Assembly (NCBI GenBank): GCA_018383195.1
Contig: JAGZOP010000019.1
Location: 1-36,271, forward strand
DNA length: 36,271 nucleotides
Reading direction: 5' to 3'
Origin: Clostridiaceae bacterium
GTDB taxonomy: Bacteria > Bacillota > Clostridia > Oscillospirales > Butyricicoccaceae
Below, in pieces: positions 13,998 to 21,987 of the stretch. The translations under genes and the position numbers were made by a program. A model generated the notes under the pieces. It did not search any database. It was given only the letters and a program-made list of their open reading frames with translations, and was not told where the DNA came from. How positions within the stretch are numbered: the stretch's first letter is position 1; each line of letters starts with the position of its first letter.

Positions 13998-14717
13998 ATG
14001 AAACATCTTTTATTGAAACGAGTTGTCAGGGCGGCAAGCCTGACAACTGCGCTGATGCTGCTTACGGCATGCGGAGTGCAAACTCCCGCCGACAGCAGCA
14101 TGTCAGTTGAAACAAATAGCCTGATAGGGTCGGCTGACGAAGGCAAGGAGGCGGATTTATCCCACGCGGCGCTATTGGGTAACTCCTACATTGATGGATT
14201 TGTTACATATGACGTTTTGCCTGATACAGACTGCTTTTATCGGATTGGTCTGACTGTGCGTTCGGTTTTTACAAAACCGATGCTGAACAGGGAAATTCCA
14301 GTCATTGATGAATTAGCAAATGGAAAGAACTATGATAAAGTATTTTTGATTTTCGGCGAAAATGAGCTTGGCTGGACAAATACGCAGGCATTTTATGATG
14401 GTTACGGTGAAGTGATTGACGCTGTGCGCGAACGGCAGCCGGACGCAACCGTATACATTCAGTCTATCTTACCTGTCTCTGCGGAGGTTTCGGAAAAAAA
14501 TATTGACTGCACAAACAATGAGCAGATTCTAGAGTTTAACGATATGCTGAAAAAGCTTTCGGAAGAGAAAAACGCGATTTATCTAGACGTTGCGTCAGTG
14601 ATGATGGATGAAAGCGGAAACCTTCCGGAAGAAGCGGCAACAGACGGAATTCATCCCGGAATTGAATACTATAAAAAATGGGCGGATTATTTAAAGAAAA
14701 ATGCAGTTTCACAATAA
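13998..14717 (+). CDS. SGNH/GDSL-type hydrolase lipoprotein
   Basis: The 239-aa protein has a lipoprotein signal with lipobox LLTAC (Cys25) and an SGNH-hydrolase fold. The blocks are GNS with nucleophile Ser63 (ALLGNSYIDGF; GNS replaces the usual GDS), the oxyanion Asn in IFGENELGW (Asn122), and the C-terminal Asp216-His219 pair in DGIHPG. It should be anchored outside the membrane and act as an esterase or acyltransferase on surface polymers. ATG 13998 has GAGGGG upstream. The longer ORF from 13920 lacks a site. It opens a four-gene run with DUF4358, MBOAT and DHHW proteins. That context argues for a role in O-acetylation of a cell-wall polysaccharide rather than in lipid hydrolysis. Confidence 0.85.
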   Translation: MKHLLLKRVVRAASLTTALMLLTACGVQTPADSSMSVETNSLIGSADEGKEADLSHAALLGNSYIDGFVTYDVLPDTDCFYRIGLTVRSVFTKPMLNREIPVIDELANGKNYDKVFLIFGENELGWTNTQAFYDGYGEVIDAVRERQPDATVYIQSILPVSAEVSEKNIDCTNNEQILEFNDMLKKLSEEKNAIYLDVASVMMDESGNLPEEAATDGIHPGIEYYKKWADYLKKNAVSQ

Positions 14718-14750
14718 AATGCAAGAAACAATATGATTGGAGACATTAAG

Positions 14751-15227
14751 ATGACCAGTAGTGTAAAATATATCAGGCGCGCATGCTGCGGAGCGTTGGC
14801 AATACTGTCGCTGACTGCATGCGGGAAATCCTCAATGTCGCTTGACCCGGCAGAGACCGTGGAACAGATGAAAGATAAATTGACATTTACCGATCAAATG
14901 ACCGTGGTAGATATGGAAGGGGCGCTTCGTATCTATGGGGTGGATGAAGCGCTTGTTTCAGACTGCGCCGCACTGCGTGGCTCGGGTGCAACAGCTGAAA
15001 ATTTTTCGGTTTGGAAAACTGCCAATGAGCAGGATGCCGAAGAACTGGAAGATCAGCTGGAAAACTTTTTACAGAGTTGGATTGACGGCTATTCGGACTA
15101 TAAACCAGAAGAAGTCCCCAAACTGGAAAGCGCAGTGTTAACGCAGGAAGATCATTATGTGATTCTTTGTGTTTCTGCGGATAATGAAGCGGCGGAAACA
15201 TATATTGATGATTTGCTCGATGCCTAA
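14751..15227 (+). CDS. DUF4358-like lipoprotein
   Basis: The 158-aa protein has a lipoprotein signal peptide ending in LTAC (Cys24). An acidic domain follows (MTVVDMEGALRIYGVDEALV, then a C-terminal strand HYVILCVSADNEAAETYIDDLL). Composition and neighbours match DUF4358 lipoproteins, which occur beside MBOAT and DHHW genes in Clostridia. The family has no established biochemical role. ATG 14751 has GGAG 9 nt upstream and replaces the ORF start at 14733. It lies 33 bp after the SGNH gene and 16 bp before the MBOAT gene, in one operon. Confidence 0.78.
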   Translation: MTSSVKYIRRACCGALAILSLTACGKSSMSLDPAETVEQMKDKLTFTDQMTVVDMEGALRIYGVDEALVSDCAALRGSGATAENFSVWKTANEQDAEELEDQLENFLQSWIDGYSDYKPEEVPKLESAVLTQEDHYVILCVSADNEAAETYIDDLLDA

Positions 15228-15243
15228 GGCGGTGTAAAATTCC

Positions 15244-16629
15244 TTGAGCTTTGCAAGTCTGACATTTTTATATTTTTTCCTGCCAGCTGTCTTGGCGGGA
15301 TATTATGTCCTGCCGCATCGATGGCGCAATGGTTTCCTTCTGCTTGCGAACCTTGTATTTTATGCATGGGGGGAGCCTTCGTTTTTAATTGTGATTTTAG
15401 CAACGACAGTCATCAATTTTTATGCCGCAAAGCGGATGCAGAAAAATCCGGATTACAAAAAAACCTGGGCAATATTGGCAATCCTCTTTGATTTGGCGCT
15501 GCTTATCATTTTTAAATATGCAGGATTCCTTCTGGATACCTTGAGACCAATTGCTTTTTGGACTGATCTTCCACATATTGAAATCTCTCTGCCGCTCGGT
15601 ATTTCGTTTTATACGTTTCAAGTGCTATCTTATATTATTGATGTATATCGCGGGGAAGTGCATTCGCAGGATAGCCTTGTTCGTTTTTCTACTTATATGA
15701 CGCTGTTCCCACAGCTCATCGCCGGACCAATTGTGCGCTACCGCGATTTGGCAGATCAGTTGGGTGTGCGTCAGCAAAATCTGGATCGCTTTGCGGGAGG
15801 AATCCGTTTGCTGCTTGTTGGGTTGGCGAAAAAAGTTCTGATTGCCAATCAGATGGGTGCGTTGTGGGAAACGTTTAAAGCATTTCCTACAGAAATAGGA
15901 GTTTTGGGAGCTTGGGTTGGAGCTGCTGCATTTACGCTGCAAATTTATTTCGATTTCAGCGGATATTCTGACATGGCACGGGGTTTAGGGAAGCTCTTTG
16001 CCTTTGAATTGCCGATTAACTTCGATTACCCATACATTTCAAAAAGCATTACAGAATTCTGGAGACGTTGGCATATTTCACTCGGTACATGGTTTCGTGA
16101 TTATGTGTATTTCACATTGGGTGGAAGTCGGTGCAGCACTATAAAAACTGTACGAAATCTATTGGTCGTTTGGGCACTAACCGGTTTGTGGCATGGTGCA
16201 AGCTGGAATTTTGTATTATGGGGACTGTACTACTTTGCGCTGTTGGTGCTAGAAAAGCTCTGGCTTGGTGCATGGCTGCGTAAAGCACCTGGATGTATTG
16301 CGCATTGTTATACTATGATTTGCGTAACATTCGGATGGGTTTTATTTGCATTTGACCAATTCGATGAACTTGGGCAATATATCGCCTGCATGTTTTCGGG
16401 AAACAAATTATTGGGAACACATGCGCTCACGCTGGTGTTATCCTACTTGCCGCTGATGACCATTGCAGTAATTGCGGCTTTGCCGATTGGAAAGCGCATA
16501 TTTGATCGTTTCCGTACAGGGAGATCTGCTGCTGTGGTAGAATGTCTTTCTGGCGGTGCGGTGATTTTGCTGTGTACAGCAGCATTGGTTGCACAAAGCT
16601 ATAACCCATTTCTGTATTTTAGATTCTGA
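15244..16629 (+). CDS. MBOAT-family membrane O-acyltransferase (DltB/AlgI-like)
   Basis: The 461-aa polytopic membrane protein starts at TTG 15244 (MSFASLTFLYFFLPAVL), the usual start region of the family. The ribosome-binding site is weak, suggesting coupling to the preceding gene. MBOAT hallmarks are SFYTFQVLSYIIDVYRG, FPQLIAGPIVRY, FWRRWHISLGTWFRDYVYF with conserved His277, and ALTGLWHGASWNFVLWGLYY with catalytic His317. It should pass an acyl (probably acetyl) group across the membrane to an extracytoplasmic acceptor. With the DHHW protein downstream it forms the AlgI-AlgJ-like pair. The acceptor polymer is unknown. Confidence 0.93.
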   Translation: MSFASLTFLYFFLPAVLAGYYVLPHRWRNGFLLLANLVFYAWGEPSFLIVILATTVINFYAAKRMQKNPDYKKTWAILAILFDLALLIIFKYAGFLLDTLRPIAFWTDLPHIEISLPLGISFYTFQVLSYIIDVYRGEVHSQDSLVRFSTYMTLFPQLIAGPIVRYRDLADQLGVRQQNLDRFAGGIRLLLVGLAKKVLIANQMGALWETFKAFPTEIGVLGAWVGAAAFTLQIYFDFSGYSDMARGLGKLFAFELPINFDYPYISKSITEFWRRWHISLGTWFRDYVYFTLGGSRCSTIKTVRNLLVVWALTGLWHGASWNFVLWGLYYFALLVLEKLWLGAWLRKAPGCIAHCYTMICVTFGWVLFAFDQFDELGQYIACMFSGNKLLGTHALTLVLSYLPLMTIAVIAALPIGKRIFDRFRTGRSAAVVECLSGGAVILLCTAALVAQSYNPFLYFRF

Positions 16630-16640
16630 GGAGAGAGAAT

Positions 16641-17774
16641 GTGAAAAATAGAAATATTCCACTGGTAGTCGGGTTCTGTGCGCTAGTAATCGTGATGAGT
16701 GTATCCTTTTTTGCCCTGCCCAAAAAAGATTTTTCGGAGAATGAAAAACGGGTGCTGCAATCGGCTCCCAAGTTTAGTTGGAGTAGATTAGCAGATGGAC
16801 GTTTTTTTTCGTCGTTGGACAACTACATTTCTGATCACTTTGCAGGACGTGATTTTTGGGTAGGGCTGAACGCCTATTATCGTCAGGCAATAGGATTGAA
16901 CGCTGCCGGCGAAATTTATCGAGGAAAAAATGGGTGGCTGATGGAGCGCCCGATTGATTTTGAGGCGAACCGGAGGATATTGCAAAACAACTCGCAGACA
17001 ATTGCGGATTTTGCGCAGAGTACAGATATTCCGGTATCCCTGCTGTGCGTTCCTACTACGGGATACATTATGAAGTCGCAGCTTCCTGCGCTGCACGATG
17101 CATATCCAGATGATGAGATGATACAGAACATACAAGCCATTTGCGGAGAAACGGTGCAATGGATTGATGTGCAGGATACATTGCGAAATACGGCACATGG
17201 AAATACATTTTACCGGACAGATCATCACTGGACCAGTAGAGGTGCATATCAGGCATATCAGACGTTATCACGTGCATGGGGATTGATTCCCGCCAAAGAA
17301 GCAGAATACGAAATTGTTTCCATACCGGGGTTTTATGGAACGACATATTCGAAAAGTGGCTTATGGGCAACCAAGGCAGATCAAATTGAAACCTGGAATG
17401 ATCGCAGTGTACAAAGCCAGGTAAGCATTTATGATGAAAATAAACCATTCCCGCCGGAACACAAAAGCATGTTTTTTGAAACGCATTTGGATGCGGCGGA
17501 TAAGTATCCGGTATTTTTGGATGGCAATCATGGACTGGTGAAAATTACGTCAAATGCATCGTCTGGTAGACTGCTCGTGGTGAGGGATTCATTTGCACAT
17601 TGTTTTGCTCCCTTTTTGGCGAGACATTTTCGTGAAATTGATCTGATTGATCTGAGATATTTCAAAGAACAGACGGTTTCAGAATATGTAAAAGAACAAA
17701 AATACGATCGTATTCTATTTTTATATGGATTATCGTCGTTGGCAGAAGATCGCAGCCTTCAATGGCTTGCATAG
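16641..17774 (+). CDS. DHHW family protein (AlgJ/AlgX-like acyltransferase partner)
   Basis: The 377-aa protein has one N-terminal membrane anchor (about 7-27) and an external SGNH-like domain. It contains the diagnostic YRTDHHWTSRGAYQAY segment with DHHW at 194-197, and the Ser-bearing RDSFAH (Ser317) near the C terminus. A family-typical NKY/YRGKNGWL segment lies near residue 93. It is thought to receive the acyl group delivered by the MBOAT protein and transfer it to a polysaccharide. GTG 16641 has GAGGAGAG upstream. It is the last gene before a terminator. The operon then contains two external SGNH-type enzymes (this one and the lipoprotein at 13998). Confidence 0.88.
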   Translation: MKNRNIPLVVGFCALVIVMSVSFFALPKKDFSENEKRVLQSAPKFSWSRLADGRFFSSLDNYISDHFAGRDFWVGLNAYYRQAIGLNAAGEIYRGKNGWLMERPIDFEANRRILQNNSQTIADFAQSTDIPVSLLCVPTTGYIMKSQLPALHDAYPDDEMIQNIQAICGETVQWIDVQDTLRNTAHGNTFYRTDHHWTSRGAYQAYQTLSRAWGLIPAKEAEYEIVSIPGFYGTTYSKSGLWATKADQIETWNDRSVQSQVSIYDENKPFPPEHKSMFFETHLDAADKYPVFLDGNHGLVKITSNASSGRLLVVRDSFAHCFAPFLARHFREIDLIDLRYFKEQTVSEYVKEQKYDRILFLYGLSSLAEDRSLQWLA

Positions 17775-17780
17775 GAATGG

Positions 17781-17812
17781 AAAAGCGGTGTGGGTATCTG
17801 CACCGCTTTTTT
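17781..17812 (+). terminator. Intrinsic terminator after the MBOAT operon
   Basis: Arms 17781-17790 and 17801-17810 (AAAAGCGGTG/CACCGCTTTT) with a 10-nt loop and TT following. Confidence 0.82.
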
Positions 17813-17878
17813 AATGTAGAAGTGATGTTGTTTGTGCTATTTGGCAAGAAAAGCATTGCGGTGTGATGAAATTTTTCA

Positions 17879-17907
17879 TGTCATTTTTGTATGAAATGTG
17901 GTATAAT
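17879..17907 (+). promoter_or_regulatory. Extended -10 promoter for the radical SAM to miaB block
   Basis: TGG followed by TATAAT (17902-17907) is an extended -10. The -35 position (TGTCAT, 17879-17884, 17-bp spacer) is weak. The leader contains a GACACA/TGTGTC hairpin (17943-17965) shortly before GGAGGAAG. Confidence 0.55.
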
Positions 17908-17980
17908 CGTGAAGTGAATAACAACTGATACTAAATGTGGTGGACACACGCAGAACGTATGTGTCAACAGGAGGAAGAAT

Positions 17981-19819
17981 ATGCTCGATTCCAGATTGGA
18001 ACGAATTTTACCCCGAGTTCAAAAACCGGCGCGATATGTTGGCGGAGAATGGGGTTCGGTTTCAAAAGATAAAAAACAGGTAGATTTACGGTTTGCATTT
18101 TGTTTTCCTGATGTATATGAGGTGGGAATGAGCCATCTTGGTTCTCGCATTCTTTATGGACTTCTGAATGATCAGGAAGGTATTTGGTGCGAACGCGTAT
18201 TTGCACCATGGGTTGATTTGGAAGATGAAATGCGGAAGGCACAGATTCCGCTATATGGTTTGGAAAGCGGTGATCCGCTTTCTGAGTTTGATATCATTGC
18301 CTTTACTTTGCAATATGAGCTTTCGTTTTCTAATATTCTCAACATGTTGGATTTGGGTGGAGTGCCTGTTCTGGCGAAAGACCGTACAGATCTTAAGCAT
18401 TTGGTTGTAGCGGGCGGACCGTGTGCCTATAATCCGGAGCCGCTCTGTGATTTTGTAGATCTGTTTATGATCGGGGATGGGGAAGAGATTATGTTGGATC
18501 TCACCAATCTCTATCGCTCCGCAAAGAAGCGCGGTTTGTCGAAACAGGAATTCCTAATTGAGGCGTCTCAAATCCCCGGAATATATGTACCGGCTTTATA
18601 TGATGTGACATATAAAGAGGACGGTACGATTGATCATGTGACTGCTCTGCATGGTGCACCCGAATTTGTACAAAAGCGCATTGTGAAAGATCTGGATACG
18701 ATGTATTATCCGGATTCCTTTGTTGTACCCTCAACGGATATTGTATTTGACCGCGCCATGGTAGAACTATTCCGCGGCTGTCCCCGTGGCTGTCGGTTTT
18801 GTCAGGCGGGACACACCTATCGACCGCTCCGCAAGAAGTCAAAGGAAACTCTGATGAAGCAGGCGGAAGCAATTCTGAAAAGCTCAGGGTATGAGGAAAT
18901 CTCGCTCTCGTCTCTTTCCACCAGTGACTATAGCGAACTATCCGGATTGACTGAGTGCATGCTCGATTATTGCGAACCGCGTCATATCAGTCTGTCTCTG
19001 CCCTCCTTGCGCGCAGACAGCTTTTCAGCGGAGCTGATGGAGCGCGTACAGAAAGTGCGCAAGAGCGGCTTGACCTTTGCCTGCGAAGCAGGTACACAGC
19101 GCCTGAGGGATGTCATTAACAAGAATATTACCGAAGAAGATGTGCTTCATGCCTGCGAAATTGCCTTTCAGGGTGGATGGAACAATGTGAAACTTTATTT
19201 TATGATCGGTTTACCGACCGAAACCTCAGAGGATCTGGATGGGATTTCTGAAATCTGCAAAAAAGTCGCATATTGTTGGCGGATGAATACCAATAATCGC
19301 GCACGCGGAGTGAAAATTACAGCATCAGCTTCATGTTTTGTCCCAAAACCTCAGACCCCGTTCCAATGGGATGCGCAGAACACACTTGCAATGCTGCGCG
19401 GCAAGCAGGATTACATGAAGCAAATTATGAAGACAAAGAATGTAACCTATAACTGGCATGATGTGCAAACTTCTGTGATGGAAGGTGTCATTGCGCGCGG
19501 TGACCGCCGTCAGGGTAAGGCAATTTATCTTGCTTGGCAGCGCGGCTGCAAGTTTGATGGATGGGATCAGCTGTTTAATTATGATACGTGGATGCAGGCA
19601 TTTGCAGACTGCGGATTGGATCCGGAATTTTATGCATCACGTCAGCGTCCGCTGGATGAGGTATTTCCGTGGGATCATATTGGTTGCGGCACAGATAAGC
19701 GGCACTTAATCCGCGAATGGCAGCGCTCACGCAGCGCAGAAATTACACCGGATTGTATGCAGAACTGCGCAGGCTGTGGGTCCAATCGTTTGTTGGAAGG
19801 GGGGAAGTGCTGTGTTTAA
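17981..19819 (+). CDS. B12-binding-type radical SAM protein, TIGR03960 family
   Basis: The 612-aa protein has an N-terminal cobalamin-binding-like domain (PDVYEVGMSHLGSRILYGLL, later VAGGPCAYNPEPL and IGDGEE) and a radical SAM domain with GCPRGCRFCQAGH (Cys267, Cys271, Cys274). A C-terminal CxxxCxxCG segment follows (CMQNCAGCG). This matches TIGR03960, a family usually encoded next to DUF2344. The biochemical role is not established. Neighbours involved in RNA modification suggest an RNA or ribosome substrate. GGAGGAAG precedes the ATG. Its stop overlaps the GTG start of the next gene by 8 nt. Confidence 0.92.
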   Translation: MLDSRLERILPRVQKPARYVGGEWGSVSKDKKQVDLRFAFCFPDVYEVGMSHLGSRILYGLLNDQEGIWCERVFAPWVDLEDEMRKAQIPLYGLESGDPLSEFDIIAFTLQYELSFSNILNMLDLGGVPVLAKDRTDLKHLVVAGGPCAYNPEPLCDFVDLFMIGDGEEIMLDLTNLYRSAKKRGLSKQEFLIEASQIPGIYVPALYDVTYKEDGTIDHVTALHGAPEFVQKRIVKDLDTMYYPDSFVVPSTDIVFDRAMVELFRGCPRGCRFCQAGHTYRPLRKKSKETLMKQAEAILKSSGYEEISLSSLSTSDYSELSGLTECMLDYCEPRHISLSLPSLRADSFSAELMERVQKVRKSGLTFACEAGTQRLRDVINKNITEEDVLHACEIAFQGGWNNVKLYFMIGLPTETSEDLDGISEICKKVAYCWRMNTNNRARGVKITASASCFVPKPQTPFQWDAQNTLAMLRGKQDYMKQIMKTKNVTYNWHDVQTSVMEGVIARGDRRQGKAIYLAWQRGCKFDGWDQLFNYDTWMQAFADCGLDPEFYASRQRPLDEVFPWDHIGCGTDKRHLIREWQRSRSAEITPDCMQNCAGCGSNRLLEGGKCCV

Positions 19820-20483
19820 GGTGCGTATGAAATTTGCAAAAGAAGGTCGGGCGAAGTACATCTCTCATCTCGATTTGATGCATGCGATGCAGCGTTCTAT
19901 GGCGCGCTGTCGGATGCCTCTGTGGTTTACTGAGGGTTTTAATCAGCATGCCTATGTCTCAGTTGCACTCCCTCTTTCTACCGGATATTCCGGAGAGTGT
20001 GAGTTTCTTGATTTTAACTTATTGACTGAAAAGGTACCGGATGATGCAGTTAAAAAACTGAATGCAGTATTTCCTGAGGGATTGCGCGCAATTGAAATCT
20101 ATCCACTTTCGGACGGAGGAATGAAGATTGCTGATATTGCATGGAGCAAGTACCGCATCACTTGGGGATTTGACGGAACGGTTCCAGAGAATTTTGTATC
20201 GGATGTACAGACATTGTTTGCGCAGGACTGCATTGAAATCCTGAAACGTTCCAAACGAGGGGAAAAGCTAGTAAATATGCGGGAGTTTATGTACGGTCAG
20301 CCGAACCTAACTGACTTTGGAAATTTTGTGATTTGCGAGGTTACAACAGGCGCCGGCAATAATAATATGAGCCCTGAGTATTTAACCAAAGCAATTGCAC
20401 AGTATTTGCCGCAGTATTCCATTATCGATGAGGCATATCACCGTGTATGTGTTTATAACGGACAGGGGATACCATTTCGGTAA
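19812..20483 (+). CDS. DUF2344 / TIGR03936 family protein
   Basis: The 223-aa soluble protein starts at GTG 19812 (MFKVRMKFAKEGRAKYISHL), with a GGAAGGGGGGAA purine-rich site just upstream. The motif YISHLDLMHAMQRSMARCRMP and the following FTEGFNQHAYVSVALPLSTG are the hallmark of TIGR03936. Members are almost always fused to, or adjacent to, the radical SAM protein seen upstream, so the two probably act together. In many relatives RNase G and ribosomal protein L21 genes follow; here miaB does instead. No catalytic residues are assigned. Confidence 0.9.
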   Translation: MFKVRMKFAKEGRAKYISHLDLMHAMQRSMARCRMPLWFTEGFNQHAYVSVALPLSTGYSGECEFLDFNLLTEKVPDDAVKKLNAVFPEGLRAIEIYPLSDGGMKIADIAWSKYRITWGFDGTVPENFVSDVQTLFAQDCIEILKRSKRGEKLVNMREFMYGQPNLTDFGNFVICEVTTGAGNNNMSPEYLTKAIAQYLPQYSIIDEAYHRVCVYNGQGIPFR

Positions 20484-20527
20484 ACCTGCTGATCTCTTGA
20501 TATTATTTTTGGAGGAACCCTTTTCAT

Positions 20528-21967
20528 ATGAATCATTATGCACCGACTGCGGTTCCGCAGGCAGATATTGACCGTCAACTTGCATATATTGATCAAATCG
20601 CGGCAATGAATCGTGATTTTGAAATCACGAATGGAAGAAAGCCACGTGCATATACCCAAACATTTGGCTGCCAGCAGAACGAAGCAGATACCGAGCGGAT
20701 TGCCGGTATGCTTCATGACATGGGATATGAAAAAACAACATGTACAGATGATGCAGATGTCCTGATTTATAATACCTGTGCAGTGCGTGAGCATGCAGAG
20801 TCCAGAGCGCTTGGAAATATCGGGGCCCTTTCCCATCTCAAGAAACAGCGCCCTGATATTACAATTGGTTTGTGTGGCTGTATGGTACAGCAAAAACATA
20901 TTCCGGATAAGATTCGAAAAAGTTATCCGCAGGTAAATCTTTTGTTTGGAACACATGCATTGTGGCGCTTTCCGGAACTGCTATACCGCCGTTTATCCGG
21001 AGAAAAACGTGTATTTGATACTTCGGGCGAAGAGCGTGGTACCATTGCAGAAGGATTACCTGTTCAGCGCGAAAAGGGACCGCGGGCTTGGCTGTCGATC
21101 ATGTACGGATGCAACAATTTTTGCACATACTGTATTGTGCCCTATGTACGGGGCAGAGAGCGCAGCCGGTGCCCTGAAGACATCGAAAACGAACTTCGTG
21201 AGTTGGTAGCACTGGGGTATAAAGACATCACGCTTTTGGGGCAGAATGTAAATTCATATGGCAAAGATTTGGATGTTGATATTGATTTTTCTGATTTATT
21301 GCGGCGTCTGAATGCGGTGCCGGGGGATTTCCTTCTGCGTTTTATGACAAGCCATCCCAAAGATGCATCGCATAAACTGTTTGATACGATGGCGGAGTGC
21401 AAGAAAGTTGCGAAGCAGCTGCATCTGCCTTTCCAGTCAGGTTCGGATGCCGTCTTGCAGCGAATGAATCGTGGATACACAGCGGAGAAGTATCGTGCGC
21501 TCATTGCATATGCACGCGAGAAAATGCCGGATATCACGCTTTCCAGCGATATTATCGTTGGATTCCCGGGAGAAACCGAAGAGGATTTCTTAAAAACATT
21601 GTCTCTCGTGACAGAGACGGGATTTGACATGCTATTTACATTTTTATATTCCAAGCGAAGCGGCACGCCGGCAGCGTCCTTTGAAGATCCTGCGACAAAA
21701 GAAGAAAAGCAGAACCGATTTGAAAGATTGCTGCACGCGCAAGATGCTTGCATCGAACCCCGGCAGACCGCCTATCTTGGAAAACGCCTGCGTGTTTTGG
21801 TAGATGGCACGAGCAAAGATACCGCATATCCATATACTGCGCGCACAGAAGGCGGATTACTGGTATGCTGTGCAGGAAGCAGCCTCCGTATTGGAGAATT
21901 CGCGGAAGTTCAAATTGAAAAGACAACGCTGCGCTGCTTGTTTGCATGCGAAACGACAGAGAAATAA
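20528..21967 (+). CDS. miaB: tRNA-2-methylthio-N6-dimethylallyladenosine synthase
   Basis: The 479-aa radical SAM methylthiotransferase adds a methylthio group to i6A37 of tRNA, the step after MiaA. Domains in order: UPF0004 domain with three cluster cysteines (TFGCQQNEAD, NTCAVREHAE, GLCGCMVQ); radical SAM domain with MYGCNNFCTYC (Cys195, Cys199, Cys202) and LLGQNVNSYG; and a C-terminal TRAM domain (YLGKRLRVLVDGTSKD). Ribosome-binding site GGAGG is about 12 nt ahead. It is followed after 20 bp by mutS. miaA lies three genes downstream, so both A37 enzymes share the block. Confidence 0.96.
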   Translation: MNHYAPTAVPQADIDRQLAYIDQIAAMNRDFEITNGRKPRAYTQTFGCQQNEADTERIAGMLHDMGYEKTTCTDDADVLIYNTCAVREHAESRALGNIGALSHLKKQRPDITIGLCGCMVQQKHIPDKIRKSYPQVNLLFGTHALWRFPELLYRRLSGEKRVFDTSGEERGTIAEGLPVQREKGPRAWLSIMYGCNNFCTYCIVPYVRGRERSRCPEDIENELRELVALGYKDITLLGQNVNSYGKDLDVDIDFSDLLRRLNAVPGDFLLRFMTSHPKDASHKLFDTMAECKKVAKQLHLPFQSGSDAVLQRMNRGYTAEKYRALIAYAREKMPDITLSSDIIVGFPGETEEDFLKTLSLVTETGFDMLFTFLYSKRSGTPAASFEDPATKEEKQNRFERLLHAQDACIEPRQTAYLGKRLRVLVDGTSKDTAYPYTARTEGGLLVCCAGSSLRIGEFAEVQIEKTTLRCLFACETTEK

Positions 21968-21987
21968 AATCGCTTTTGGAGGATACC

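Noticed and set aside
21142..21753. 203-codon minus-strand frame
   Set aside because: Antisense to the radical SAM domain of miaB; low-complexity Ser-rich translation without a start signal.
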